Below are positions 7,677-17,383 of a DNA stretch of 40,436 bases, one piece after another; the stretch's first letter is position 1; the number at the start of each line of letters is the position of its first letter. Source of the DNA: Dorea sp. AF36-15AT (lineage in GTDB: Bacteria; Bacillota; Clostridia; Lachnospirales; Lachnospiraceae). The translations under genes and the position numbers were made by a program. The notes beneath the pieces were generated by a model. It was not told the DNA's origin. It saw only the letters and a list, made by a program, of their open reading frames with translations, and made no database searches. Location: contig NZ_QUDV01000012.1 in NCBI RefSeq assembly GCF_003477705.1, positions 1-40,436 on the forward strand. Direction: 5' to 3'.

Positions 7677-10551
7677 TTACTTTTCTTGTTGTCTCATGAT
7701 TTCCATTAACATCGACAGCAGCTTATCAATCTGGATTGGCTTTGCGATATGACCATTCATTCCAGCTGCAATAGCATCTCTCTTATCTTCTTCAAATGCA
7801 TTTGCTGTCATTGCAATGATCGGTATACATGCTTTATCTCTATCTGGCAGGTGTCTGATTGCCTGCGTTGCTTTATAACCGTCCATTTTAGGCATCTGGA
7901 TATCCATGAGGATCATATCATATGTTCCTGCCGGCATTTCCATTATCCTGTTTACACACTGAATGCCATCCTCCACACGATCTATCTTCAAGCCAGCATA
8001 CTCAAGTATCGCCTCTGCAATCTCAGCATTCAAATCATTGTCCTCTGCCAGAAGGATATTCCTGCCTTCAAGGATTTTACTTCCTGTTTCTGAGCTTTCA
8101 ACGTGTTTTTTTACATAATAGCTTTCATCTGCTATCCTGTGCTTTAATGTAACGGTAAAGGTGCTGCCTTTTCCAAGTTCACTCTCTACATTTATTGTTC
8201 CTCCCAACAGATCAACATATTTCTTGACGATTGACATTCCAAGTCCGGTTCCTGCGATTTTGCTCTTTGTGGTGTTCTGCTCACGTGTAAATGCTTCGAA
8301 AATCTTTGTCAGATAATCCGGACTCATACCGATTCCAGTATCGCTGACTCTCATCCTCACCATCATGTATCCAGCCTCATCACAAGGTAATTCATCTACA
8401 TTTACCATAACAGAACCATCGGCTGGAGTATATTTCATGGCATTGCTTAGGATGTTGACAAATATTTCTTTTACTTTTGTAGTATCTGTCAGTACATGCT
8501 CATGTTCTACATTCATCGCGTAATGAAGCGCAATATTCTTTTTCCTTGCTTTCTCATCAAACACAACAAGCAATGACTTCCAGACATCTTCAAGCTGGCA
8601 GTAATTCTCATCAAGCTCCATCCTTCCGCTCTCAATCTGGGCCATATCCAGTACATTATTTATGATTGACAGAAGAAGATCTCCAGACTGTTGCAGTTTT
8701 TCCAAATGTTCTAAAGTTTCAGGCATTTCTTTTCCATTTAGTTCATTCTCCATAAGCTGTGCATAGCCCAGAATTACATTCATAGGAGTACGGATGTCAT
8801 GGGACATATTATTAAGGAAACAGGTCTTTGCGAGACTGGCATCCTCAGCTTCTTTCAGAGCAATCTCCAGCTTGTCATTAAGCTTTTGTGTATCATTTGC
8901 TGCAAGCTTTGCGGCAGCTTCCGCTTTCCTTGCCTTCCGTAAAAGTACGAGGATAATACCAATGATGCTGAGTACAAAGAATCCTGCCGTGACAAAAAAA
9001 GCAAGCATATTGTCTTTTACAAAGTCCAAAAATGTTACCTTATCTGCAGTACTGTCATAGATAGCAAGTGCACTTGTAAGCATGTCCGATGGCATGGCCT
9101 TTAAGGTTTTATTCAATATCGATAAAAGAGTTCCCTCTCCACCGCTTACTGCAAAGCATGCTTCCATTGTTTTTGTAAGTGGAACACTCTTGAAATCTCG
9201 ATTGTTATCATATATCATCGCCTGACTGGTTCCCATAAGAAAACAGTCTGCTGTTTCATTCATGACCATATCTGCCGCATCAGCAAGCGAATCGTACTCT
9301 ACCAGTTCCCATTGGGGATAACTGAAAGCAATATGCTGTTTTAAAGCTTCTTGTTCTTTTGGCACAGCTACTGTATACGACTCGTCCTCATTGAAATATT
9401 TCTCATCAGTTACTGCCATCAGACTGTAGGTCCAGGCTGTGTTTGTAAGTGTATATCCTTTCTTTTCTGCAAGATCAGGATTTCTGCCGGCATAAAAAAT
9501 CATATCAATTTCATGTTCCTGCAGTGCCTGAAGCATTTCGCTATAATCATCATATTCCTGGATATTAAATTTCAGTGTCTGATCCCCCAGACAGTCTTTG
9601 GCATAGGAGACATATTCCGATAACATACCCGTAAGTTCTCCAGTTTCTTCGTCCATGGAAAAGATTGCCGAATCATTGTTCAAAAATCCTATCCGAATGT
9701 CACCATGTTCTTCCAGCCAGGATTTTTCTCCGCCTGTAAGACTCTGATTATAATCAAGCGTAAAATATTTCTTATACAGGTCTGCCTTAAAAAAAGGACT
9801 ATCTTGTTCCAGCTGGCGCATAGCATAATCCAGTTCCGTCTTGATGTCACTGCGCTCCTTATTTATTGCAAAATATATGCCTGACTTACCAATGGTAGTA
9901 ACAGATGATATTCCCTGTTCAGACCAGATAGATTCCTCCAGAGATACAAAACAGTCGATCTCATGATTCGCTAATTTCTTTTCGACATCCTCATTATTAT
10001 CCACATTTACATGTTCTGTATGTATGCCATTCTTATTTTCCCATTCTGTCAGCATGATTTCAGGTTCTGTGCCCATGAGCACACCTACACGTTTCCCGTC
10101 CATAAACTTGAAATCAGACGTTCCAATATCTATATTTGACAAATCAGCATAAAGAATATATTTTTCCTCACCCATCGGTTCATCCGAAAAAAAACATCTT
10201 TTGAGCACGTTCATCAGTATAAGAGATGTCTCCCATGACATCAATCTCACCGTTTTCAAGCTTATCAAAGCAGTTGGACCAGTCACATTTCACGTACTCA
10301 AATTCCCATCCGGTATAGCCTGCCAAAGCCTGCATGAGTTCGTAACCATATCCTCGTCTTACACCGTTTTTATCGGCATAATTGAAGGTATCCTCAAATG
10401 AACCGACACGGATAATCTTCTGTTCCGTTGTCTGCGCTTCATCATTATTCTTTTCAGCAGCCAGGCAGTGTACTGACAACATCATCCATATTCCAAAAAC
10501 TACCAATATACATACAAATAGTACGGCTGATTTTTTTCTGCTTTTGTCCAT
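7677..10551 (-). pseudogene. hybrid sensor histidine kinase with solute-binding sensor domains, frameshifted
   Basis: About 960 aa if read through. Start is the ATG at 10551 (GGAG 9 bases upstream; an in-frame GTG at 10566 is less likely). Order: signal/TM segment (AVLFVCILVVFGIWMMLSV), two family-3 periplasmic solute-binding domains (IIRVGSFEDTFNYADKNGV, later GDIRIGFLNNDSAIF), a TM helix (AFFVTAGFFVLSIIGIILVL), HisKA with NNMSHDIRTPMN, HATPase (DTGIGMSPDY, GTGLGMSIVKKY) and a receiver domain with Asp in MILMDIQMPKMDGY. The frame breaks in a run of eight T residues (10187-10194); seven would restore a continuous reading (QKMFFSDEPMGEEKY). The 5' frame stops with TGA soon after; the 3' frame is open from 7677 past the break. 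BvgS/EvgS-like architecture. It may be a true mutation, transcriptional slippage or an assembly error. Confidence 0.85.
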
Positions 10552-10601
10552 TTTTCTTTTCTCCACAAATTACCAGGTTACTACACGACACAAATCTAAA
10601 G

Positions 10602-10643
10602 AAAAAATGCACTGCCTTTTCAGACAATGCATCTTAAGCATTG
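10602..10643 (-). terminator. riboswitch expression platform: intrinsic terminator with competing hairpin
   Basis: On the minus strand a 10-bp stem (10623-10632 with 10607-10616, two G-U pairs, loop of six) runs into six U residues (10602-10607). A competing hairpin pairs GCATTG with CAATGC (10638-10643 and 10625-10630), using part of the terminator's first arm, so only one of the two can form. This is the arrangement of a transcription-terminating riboswitch. Confidence 0.8.
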
Positions 10644-10718
10644 CAGCTGGCTGTCATTTTACAGACCCTATAGCTTTGCGTCTCAGCCTTTCGACTGATT
10701 TGCCGATGAATCCTTTCT
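10640..10718 (-). ncRNA. class I cyclic di-GMP riboswitch (GEMM-I)
   Basis: Reading the minus strand, the region carries the GEMM-I signature in order: GGCAAATC (10697-10704), a small stem with a GAAA loop, GAGACGCAAAGC (10673-10684), a stem containing GGGTCT, then ATGACAGCCAG (10647-10657). This agrees with the known consensus (GGCAAACC, GAAA tetraloop, GACGCAAAGC, receptor stem). It lies between a promoter (10728-10757) and a terminator/antiterminator (10602-10643) in the leader of the solute-binding hybrid kinase, so c-di-GMP probably controls whether that kinase is transcribed. Recognised by eye; a covariance search with Rfam RF01051 is decisive. Confidence 0.85.
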
Positions 10719-10727
10719 TTGTATCAT

Positions 10728-10757
10728 ATTATAGATATTTCATCATTGTTGGCACAA
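10728..10757 (-). promoter_or_regulatory. promoter of the riboswitch-kinase transcript
   Basis: On the minus strand a -35 TTGTGC (10752-10757), an 18-base spacer and a consensus -10 TATAAT (10728-10733) overlap the last codons of the preceding kinase. The predicted start is just before the riboswitch aptamer, which supports it. Confidence 0.6.
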
Positions 10758-12747
10758 GAATGTTCATATCAACAGGTTTTGCAACATGAGCATTCATTCC
10801 AACAGAAAGAACCTTTTGTGTATCTTCTGCGAAAGCATTGGCAGTTATCGCAATAATTGGGATACTGGCTTTTTTCGTATCCTTCATCTTTCGGATGATC
10901 GATGTAGCGTCATATCCATTCATAACCGGCATCTGAATATCCATAAGAATCATCTTGTAATAATCAGCATCAGCCTTTTCAATCATATCAATGCATGCAA
11001 CACCATCATTTGCAGTCTCAACAATACATCCTTCTTCCGTCAATAGTTCTCTTGCAATTTCCGTATTGATCTCATTATCTTCGACTAATAAGATCCGAAC
11101 ACCCTTCAAACAATTCTTATTACTCAAATTACTATTTTTCTTCACCATAGAGTCTTCTTTTGACGCTTTCCTGCAAGGAATAGTCACCGTAAATGTGGAA
11201 CCCTTCCCCTGCTTACTTTTCACTTCTATTGTGCCATCCATGAGTTCTACAAGCTTTTTCGTAATGCCCATTCCGATGCCGCTGCCCTCAATATGACTGT
11301 ATGTGGAGTTACGTTCTCTTTCAAAGTCTTCAAAAATGTGCTTTTGGAATTCTTCTGACATACCAATTCCATTATCGGTAATGGTGATGATCATATTACA
11401 CCAATCTTCTTTTTCACAGGATTCCTGTACAACGTTACAGATAATCTTGCCTCCTGTATTTGTATACTTTACAGCATTACTTATAATGTTGAAACAGATC
11501 TCTGACAGGTGCGGTGCATCCATATATACATACGGATACTTGATTTGTTCTGTCAAAGCGAGCGTCTGATTTTTACTTTCTGTCTGTTGTTGGAACATAA
11601 TGACACAATTTTCAACGCACTCATGGACATTTGAAACCGTGTATTCCATTTCAACCTTATTATTTTCAATTCTTGCAAGATCCAAAACATTACCAAGCAT
11701 CGACAAAAGTTCTTTTCCGCATATTTGAATTTCTTCAAGATATTTGCCAAGTTTATCTGTTTCCTGCAAATGTCTGGACGCCAGTTCTGCATAACCAATG
11801 ATCGCATTCATAGGAGTTCTGATATCATGAGACATATTATACAGAAATGATGATTTTGCTTTATTTGCACATTCTGCTTTTAATTTAGCTTCCCTCAATT
11901 CTTCCTCTTGCTTTAATTCCCGCATTTTTTCATCTGTCACATCTCGATTCGCAAACAGCACGGATGTAACATTTCCGTTTTTATCATAGCTCTGAGGAAC
12001 AACCATGGAAAGAAACCATGAGCCATCCTTCTTTTTGAACTCAGAAGACATAGATTCTTTATTATGAAGACGTGCCGCCATGGTTTCTATATCAAAAAAA
12101 TCTATATACTTCTGTACAAACGGCTCTGCTATAATATCTTCGATAATCTTGAACTGAGGATCCCAATCTGCGCTATTATCTTTAATATCCAAATCTCTCT
12201 TCCTGGATCTTTTGACAAGTTCGATCTTCTTTGTTTTTAAATTCAGCCTTGAGATATGATAATAGGCAGTGCCTAATGCCTGAAGCGCCTGCCGAGTTTT
12301 CTTCACCTGTTTTCCTAATGTGACAGGGAACTCTTCACCGTCCATCTGTTCCAGATCCGGTATTGACTGATGCAGATGCTGAACTAACCATTTCCCATTC
12401 GTCCACTTATAGATAATCGTAAATCTTGTTGCCATTTTAAAACAGCTTGAACCATCTTTAAACAGACCAGTAAAATCTACTGTTCCATGTGCAAGAACAT
12501 GGTCATCATCAAGCCGTTCTTCTTCCTGATATAAATTTTGTACTTCAATTCTGATTTTGCCTCTTCGTTTTACATCAAATTCAAATGATTCTAAAAACTC
12601 ATGCAGATTCCTGTAAATCTCGTGTTTTCCAGTTCCAATCAGACTGATATTTTCATCAAAGTAATTCTCTATACCAAAATCATTTACTGATTCGGCATTA
12701 ATATATATTTTCAAAAGTTGCTCTGTGAGTTTTTTGAAATCATCCAT
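10729..12747 (-). CDS. hybrid sensor histidine kinase with NTF2/SnoaL-like and PAS sensor region, cytoplasmic
   Basis: A 672-aa kinase with no membrane segment. Residues 1 to about 130 look like an NTF2/SnoaL-type fold (YFDENISLIGTGKHE, TRFTIIYKWTNGKWLVQHLH). Residues 150-275 form a PAS-like domain ending in the PAC motif LFANRDVTDEK. HisKA follows with NMSHDIRTPMNAIIGYAEL (His307), HATPase with TDNGIGMSEEF and GSGIGMGITKKL, and a receiver domain with Asp603 in MILMDIQMPVMNGY. The ATG has GAGGG six bases upstream. Its catalytic half is clearly related to the downstream kinase at 7677-10551. No separate output regulator is visible, so its partner may be elsewhere. Confidence 0.9.
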   Translation of the reverse strand: MDDFKKLTEQLLKIYINAESVNDFGIENYFDENISLIGTGKHEIYRNLHEFLESFEFDVKRRGKIRIEVQNLYQEEERLDDDHVLAHGTVDFTGLFKDGSSCFKMATRFTIIYKWTNGKWLVQHLHQSIPDLEQMDGEEFPVTLGKQVKKTRQALQALGTAYYHISRLNLKTKKIELVKRSRKRDLDIKDNSADWDPQFKIIEDIIAEPFVQKYIDFFDIETMAARLHNKESMSSEFKKKDGSWFLSMVVPQSYDKNGNVTSVLFANRDVTDEKMRELKQEEELREAKLKAECANKAKSSFLYNMSHDIRTPMNAIIGYAELASRHLQETDKLGKYLEEIQICGKELLSMLGNVLDLARIENNKVEMEYTVSNVHECVENCVIMFQQQTESKNQTLALTEQIKYPYVYMDAPHLSEICFNIISNAVKYTNTGGKIICNVVQESCEKEDWCNMIITITDNGIGMSEEFQKHIFEDFERERNSTYSHIEGSGIGMGITKKLVELMDGTIEVKSKQGKGSTFTVTIPCRKASKEDSMVKKNSNLSNKNCLKGVRILLVEDNEINTEIARELLTEEGCIVETANDGVACIDMIEKADADYYKMILMDIQMPVMNGYDATSIIRKMKDTKKASIPIIAITANAFAEDTQKVLSVGMNAHVAKPVDMNILVPTMMKYL

Positions 12748-12886
12748 ACGGTTCCCTCATGCTTAAATGACTTTAAGTTTTTTGTTTTATCATATCATAG
12801 CACCATATTGTTCCACAATCATTTTTTCAAGACATATGTCCATGACCATATTTCCAAAGAAGAAAAATAATATATTTGATGGCTTG

Positions 12887-15331
12887 CTATCCCTGATACC
12901 TTATTCTTTCAACCAGCGTTTCCTTTTTCAGATTACTGCTTAAAACGAGGGAAAGCACAATCTGCAACAGACCGACCAAAAAAATCATAATAAAAATTGG
13001 TACGATTGGAACATGATAGATATTCATTCCAAATATTCCATTATGTTTTGCATAGAAAAAAAGTGCATAGCCGAGCGGCAGACCAATGATCAAAGCTACG
13101 CATATGGTACCAACCGTAAACATCAGTCCCTGTAACTGCAGGCATAAATTTAATTGTTTGTTTGTCATACCCACAGCCTGTAATATACCATATTCCTGCT
13201 TTTTTGTCGTAATATTCATGATCATGGTATTCGCCATATTCATAAACCCGATGAGTCCTACAATGGCCATAAACAGATAACAGCCAAGCTTCATCATGCT
13301 GCTTGCAAATTCGGCAGATTGTAACTGCGCATGATAAGTATCCATTTTTATATGCGAAGTATTAGAAATCAAAGTATTCAGACTTTGTTCTACAGATGCC
13401 GCATCTTTTTTATCACAGTCCACCCACAGATAGCCATAGGCTGTTCCTCTCGGATTCATGGAGCGATATACACCTTCCGGAATGACAAGATAAGTGTCCG
13501 CACTTACAAAAGATCCTGCAATCTTTCCCTGATAGGTATAGGTTCCACTTCCATTCTCAAAGTCAAATGCAATGGATTCACCCGGCGCATATCCATCTTG
13601 TTCCATCCACGTTGACCAGCCAAAGAAAATATCACCATTCTTTACCGCCTGATCATAGTCCATAGAGCCAATATCCCCTTCTTGGCGCATAAAATCAAAA
13701 TCCTTTTTACTCACAATATCAGCCGGAAATCTTGTTCCGTTCAGATTTACAGAGACAATCTCTCTCGTCATGACATCTGTTACTCCCGGAATGCTTTTGA
13801 TTTCTTCAATCAGCGAATCATTCAATGGATCATCCGTCAGAATCGTATCCAGATTATTCTCCGGATATCTTTCATCATACTCAGCAGAATAGTCAAGCTG
13901 CAGTTCAAATTGTCCATGATTAACGGAAAGACGTGCTTCATGCTCCGTGTCAATATTTCCCAGATAATTAGAGATAATCACAAACAATACACAAGAAAAA
14001 CCCATTGTGAGGATAGTACCAATAGTTCTTTTGGGATTACCCGTTACATTTGCCATTGCCATAGAAAACACGGTGACATTTTTTCTGCCATTTCGTTTTC
14101 CTTTTTTTTGTGTTTCTGCATTTTCTAAATACCGTGTTGCTTCGATAGGTGAAATCCGTGAAACAATTTTCATTGGTTTACGCAGTGCCAAAGCAACGGT
14201 AAGAAATGATACGAAAATACAGAGAAGCATAACAGGCAGGGAAAACAGAGGCACCTGCTGATTTTGAACTCCCATAGAGCCAGTTCCGGTTGATACAAGG
14301 TTCCCCTGTTCTACCAGCCAGTTAAAACCGCATTTTGCAATCAGAAAGCCAAAAAGCAATCCAACTGGTATTGAAAAAAATGTCAAAAAAATGCCCTCTC
14401 TGAAGATCAGTTGTTTCATCTGCTTTTTTGTCGCTCCCAGAGCCTTGATTTTTCCATACTCCTGTATCTTGTTGGCAATACCGACCTGAAAAATATTATA
14501 AATGACCACAACAGAGAAAAGTACAATTGCAAGAATCAAAACCCCGCATACCGCAATCGTTTCATAACTCGGCTGCAAGACCCATTGCAAATAGAGATCA
14601 TTGACTATAACGTTTTTTTCTTCGATCCCACAAGCTGCTGCAATCTGCTTTATAACCGAATCAATATTATTCATAGATACATTTGCAGAATCATTTAAAG
14701 TAAAATAAATATTATACTGTCTGTCATTCTCTGCGACGTGCTCATCATAAAACTCCTGTGACCCGAAAGCAACATAAGATGCCTCGATGGTATACTCATC
14801 CCGATCATATAGGATTCCGCTGACAACAAATTCTTCCGGCTTATATTCTGACTGCATCCCTGCGCGGTAATCCAGTGTAACCGTATCTCCGATCTTTACA
14901 TCACCATACCCCATTGCACGAAAAAATGCTCTTCCTGCGGCAATTTCCTGCATTTTTTCCGGATACTTTCCTTCCTTCAACTCATATTCTTTATTATAAG
15001 GAAGCATTTTTCTTGCAGTCTCATCCATGCAGACAAACCCGCCTTTTTCATTGCCTTTTATGATACCTTCGGTGCATATAGTGCCTGTAGCATCTATTTC
15101 CGCACGGCGGTTTACTTCTTTTAACTGCGATCCGTCTGCTGCGACAAACAAACCATAATTGCTTCCATATGAGCCTGCCGCCTGACTTTTCTGTAAACGG
15201 ATCATTCCATTTCCCACAGTACTGATAATCACAAGCAGCATCGTAGTCAGACAGATTGCCATCATGATCAGTATACTTCTTGTCTTGTTCTTTTTGTCAT
15301 TGCTATATGCAATCCTGCTTATTGTCTTCAT
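12887..15331 (-). CDS. FtsX/MacB-type ABC transporter permease
   Basis: An 814-aa membrane permease of the two-FtsX-domain type. After an N-terminal TM helix (ILIMMAICLTTMLLVIIS) comes an extracytoplasmic domain, then an FtsX domain with three helices around residues 255-385 containing YNIFQVGIANKIQEYGKIKA. A second TM/extracytoplasmic unit starts near residue 425, and the C-terminal FtsX domain contains MIMNITTKKQEYGILQAVG. The start codon overlaps the stop of the ATPase (ATGA), so the two are translationally coupled. Together with the kinase and regulator upstream it forms a peptide-sensing or peptide-export module of the Bce/Vex sort. Substrate unknown. Confidence 0.9.
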   Translation of the reverse strand: MKTISRIAYSNDKKNKTRSILIMMAICLTTMLLVIISTVGNGMIRLQKSQAAGSYGSNYGLFVAADGSQLKEVNRRAEIDATGTICTEGIIKGNEKGGFVCMDETARKMLPYNKEYELKEGKYPEKMQEIAAGRAFFRAMGYGDVKIGDTVTLDYRAGMQSEYKPEEFVVSGILYDRDEYTIEASYVAFGSQEFYDEHVAENDRQYNIYFTLNDSANVSMNNIDSVIKQIAAACGIEEKNVIVNDLYLQWVLQPSYETIAVCGVLILAIVLFSVVVIYNIFQVGIANKIQEYGKIKALGATKKQMKQLIFREGIFLTFFSIPVGLLFGFLIAKCGFNWLVEQGNLVSTGTGSMGVQNQQVPLFSLPVMLLCIFVSFLTVALALRKPMKIVSRISPIEATRYLENAETQKKGKRNGRKNVTVFSMAMANVTGNPKRTIGTILTMGFSCVLFVIISNYLGNIDTEHEARLSVNHGQFELQLDYSAEYDERYPENNLDTILTDDPLNDSLIEEIKSIPGVTDVMTREIVSVNLNGTRFPADIVSKKDFDFMRQEGDIGSMDYDQAVKNGDIFFGWSTWMEQDGYAPGESIAFDFENGSGTYTYQGKIAGSFVSADTYLVIPEGVYRSMNPRGTAYGYLWVDCDKKDAASVEQSLNTLISNTSHIKMDTYHAQLQSAEFASSMMKLGCYLFMAIVGLIGFMNMANTMIMNITTKKQEYGILQAVGMTNKQLNLCLQLQGLMFTVGTICVALIIGLPLGYALFFYAKHNGIFGMNIYHVPIVPIFIMIFLVGLLQIVLSLVLSSNLKKETLVERIRYQG

Positions 15332-16002
15332 CTGAAATCCACCACCTGTCCATCCTCAATTACCAGAATACGATCAGCGACCTGTGCAATTTCGTCATCA
15401 TGGGTAATCATTACAATTGTCTGTCCATATTTTTTTGCTGTCATCTTAAGCAGGGCGATTACCTCATCACTGGTCTTAGAATCAAGATTTCCTGTCGGCT
15501 CATCTGCAAATATAATTTCCGGACGATTCACCAGTGCTCTTGCAATTGCAACTCTCTGCTGCTGTCCTCCGGATAACTGATTTGGCAGATTATAAATCCG
15601 GTTTTCAATCCCCAGAGTTGCAATAATATCATTTACATACGCTTCATCCACTTTTCTTCCATCCAGCCCCAGTGGCAGTACAATATTTTCCCAGACATTA
15701 ACAGATGAAACCAGATTAAATGCCTGAAAAACAAATCCGATTTTTCTTCTGCGGAAAACAGCAAGGGCATCTTCCTTCATCCTGTATAAATCTTTCCCTG
15801 CTAAAGTAACACTGCCTTTTGTCGGGGTGTCTAGCCCTCCAAGCATATGAAGTAATGTACTTTTACCGGAACCTGACTTTCCGACAATTGCGACAAATTC
15901 TCCCTGCTCAATCTGAATGTCCACCTGATTGACCGCTTTGACCTGATTCTCACCCGCGCCATAAAATTTACAAAGCTGCTTGGTTTCTAATATCACACTC
16001 AT
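15328..16002 (-). CDS. ABC transporter ATP-binding protein (MacB/LolD/BceA-like)
   Basis: A 224-aa ABC ATPase with Walker A GKSGSGKST, Q-loop region VFQAFNLVSSVNVWENI, signature LSGGQQQRVAIARAL, Walker B IIFADEPTGNLD and the H-loop VMITHDD. This is the subfamily that pairs with FtsX-type permeases. I start it at the ATG at 16002 with AAGGAGG upstream; the open frame extends further 5' without a site. It overlaps the permease start by four bases. A terminator (16087-16128) separates it from the kinase, so it may have its own promoter or depend on read-through. Confidence 0.93.
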   Translation of the reverse strand: MSVILETKQLCKFYGAGENQVKAVNQVDIQIEQGEFVAIVGKSGSGKSTLLHMLGGLDTPTKGSVTLAGKDLYRMKEDALAVFRRRKIGFVFQAFNLVSSVNVWENIVLPLGLDGRKVDEAYVNDIIATLGIENRIYNLPNQLSGGQQQRVAIARALVNRPEIIFADEPTGNLDSKTSDEVIALLKMTAKKYGQTIVMITHDDEIAQVADRILVIEDGQVVDFR

Positions 16003-16086
16003 GTGTTGCCTCCTTTTTAATTCTGTAAAATGTACCTTTTCAACCCACATCCAAATTGTATCAGGACAATCTTTCATTTCACTTTC

Positions 16087-16128
16087 AAAAAACGAGCAGA
16101 AGTCTTACAGAATTGTAAGATTTCTGCC
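16087..16128 (-). terminator. intrinsic terminator between kinase and ABC genes
   Basis: On the minus strand a long imperfect hairpin (GCAGAAATCTTAC with GTAAGACTTCTGC) is followed by TCGTTTTTTG. It lies just after the stop codon of the histidine kinase and before the ABC ATPase. The ABC pair is therefore likely under separate control, as often seen where a two-component system induces its transporter. Confidence 0.8.
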
Positions 16129-16138
16129 CACTTAAAAT

Positions 16139-17383
16139 TTAACCAACATATGGTAATTGAATCACAAACGTGCTTCCTTTTTTCTTTTTGCCGGAGGTTA
16201 CCATGATTGTACCTCCGTGTTTTTCGATAATTTCTCTCGATAGAAAAAGTCCGATTCCTGTACCACTCTTTTCCATGACCTTCCTGGAACTTCCTCTGTA
16301 AAATCGTTGAAAAACTTTGTGATACTCATTCTGCGGAATACCAATTCCTTGATCCTCAATTTCCATTCTTACAAGATCGTTTCTTTTTTGTAACCGGATA
16401 AATATTTTTGAACCATCCGGGCTGTACTTGATTGCATTATCCAGAACGTTGATCACAGCTTCACCAAGCCATCTTTTATCCTGCATAACCATGCATGTTT
16501 CCAGCTCTTTTGCATAGTCAAAAACGAATTCAATTTCTTTCTCATCCGCTTTTGGATAAGTACAGTTCACAGCAGATATGACAGTATCCATAAGCGGAAG
16601 TTTTTTCTTATTAATCTGAATCAGTCCAGTTTCCATCTTGGATATTTCAAGAAGCGACTGCAATAATGTCTCCAGTCCATCCAGAGCACTCCGACAACGG
16701 ATACGAAACTCCTCCTGTTCTGTGGCACTTAAGTCATTCTGCATCAGCACACTAAAACATGTATCCAAAGCTGCAACCGGTGTCTTTAACTGGTGAGAGA
16801 TATCAGAAACCATTTCTTTCGTACTCTCTTTTTCTTCCCGTGCTTCTTCCTTTAGCAGCTGAATATGATGTCCGATTGCTTCAAGCTGGTCATTCAATTT
16901 TTCCAGTTCTGCTGGATTTTCCGTTTTCAGTAAAGCATCAAATTTATTTTCACGGAATCTGATCAGAATTTCTTCCAACTGGTCTAAAATTTTCTGATGA
17001 CACGCATCTTCTTTTTTCTTCCAATAAAGTAAAAAAGTCAAAAGAAGCACGCATATCACAGTGCTTACAGCACCGGTCACCATAACCTGATGCCGGAATT
17101 GCATATAAAATGCATTCCCTTTATTTCCCCAGTATCCATATTGCTCCAATAATCGCCTTCCCTGTTCGTTGGTTTCAATATCCTTATCCTTAAGCAATTC
17201 CGAAACAGCATCCAGCCCGGAAAATTCTTCCTTTGTAGCAATCTCTGTCATAAGATTCATTTTATATTTATAATCTTCATAAAACACATATGTGGTAAAG
17301 CAATTTAATATTGCAAACAATACTATGACAGGAAAAACCAAGGAGAGCGCTACTGTGATCTTCTTGCGATATCTCTTTGTCAC
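16139..17383 (-). CDS. sensor histidine kinase of the ABC-transporter module
   Basis: A membrane kinase of about 414 aa. TM1 (ITVALSLVFPVIVLFAILNC) and TM2 (VMVTGAVSTVICVLLLTFLL) enclose an extracytoplasmic loop of about 75 residues. A cytoplasmic helical linker leads to HisKA (VSDISHQLKTPVAALDTCF) and HATPase (NVLDNAIKYSPDGSK, DQGIGIPQNEY, GTGIGLFLSREI). I choose the GTG at 17383: AGGAGG lies seven bases upstream, and it overlaps the ancestral stop codon of the response regulator by four bases (GTGA). An in-frame ATG exists at 17404. Its partner regulator is truncated, so output may be impaired. Confidence 0.9.
   Translation of the reverse strand: MTKRYRKKITVALSLVFPVIVLFAILNCFTTYVFYEDYKYKMNLMTEIATKEEFSGLDAVSELLKDKDIETNEQGRRLLEQYGYWGNKGNAFYMQFRHQVMVTGAVSTVICVLLLTFLLYWKKKEDACHQKILDQLEEILIRFRENKFDALLKTENPAELEKLNDQLEAIGHHIQLLKEEAREEKESTKEMVSDISHQLKTPVAALDTCFSVLMQNDLSATEQEEFRIRCRSALDGLETLLQSLLEISKMETGLIQINKKKLPLMDTVISAVNCTYPKADEKEIEFVFDYAKELETCMVMQDKRWLGEAVINVLDNAIKYSPDGSKIFIRLQKRNDLVRMEIEDQGIGIPQNEYHKVFQRFYRGSSRKVMEKSGTGIGLFLSREIIEKHGGTIMVTSGKKKKGSTFVIQLPYVG

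Noticed and set aside
10180..10551. The kinase N-terminal piece as an independent small solute-binding protein
   Set aside because: It ends abruptly within a conserved motif and the next frame continues the same domain, so it is part of one frameshifted gene.
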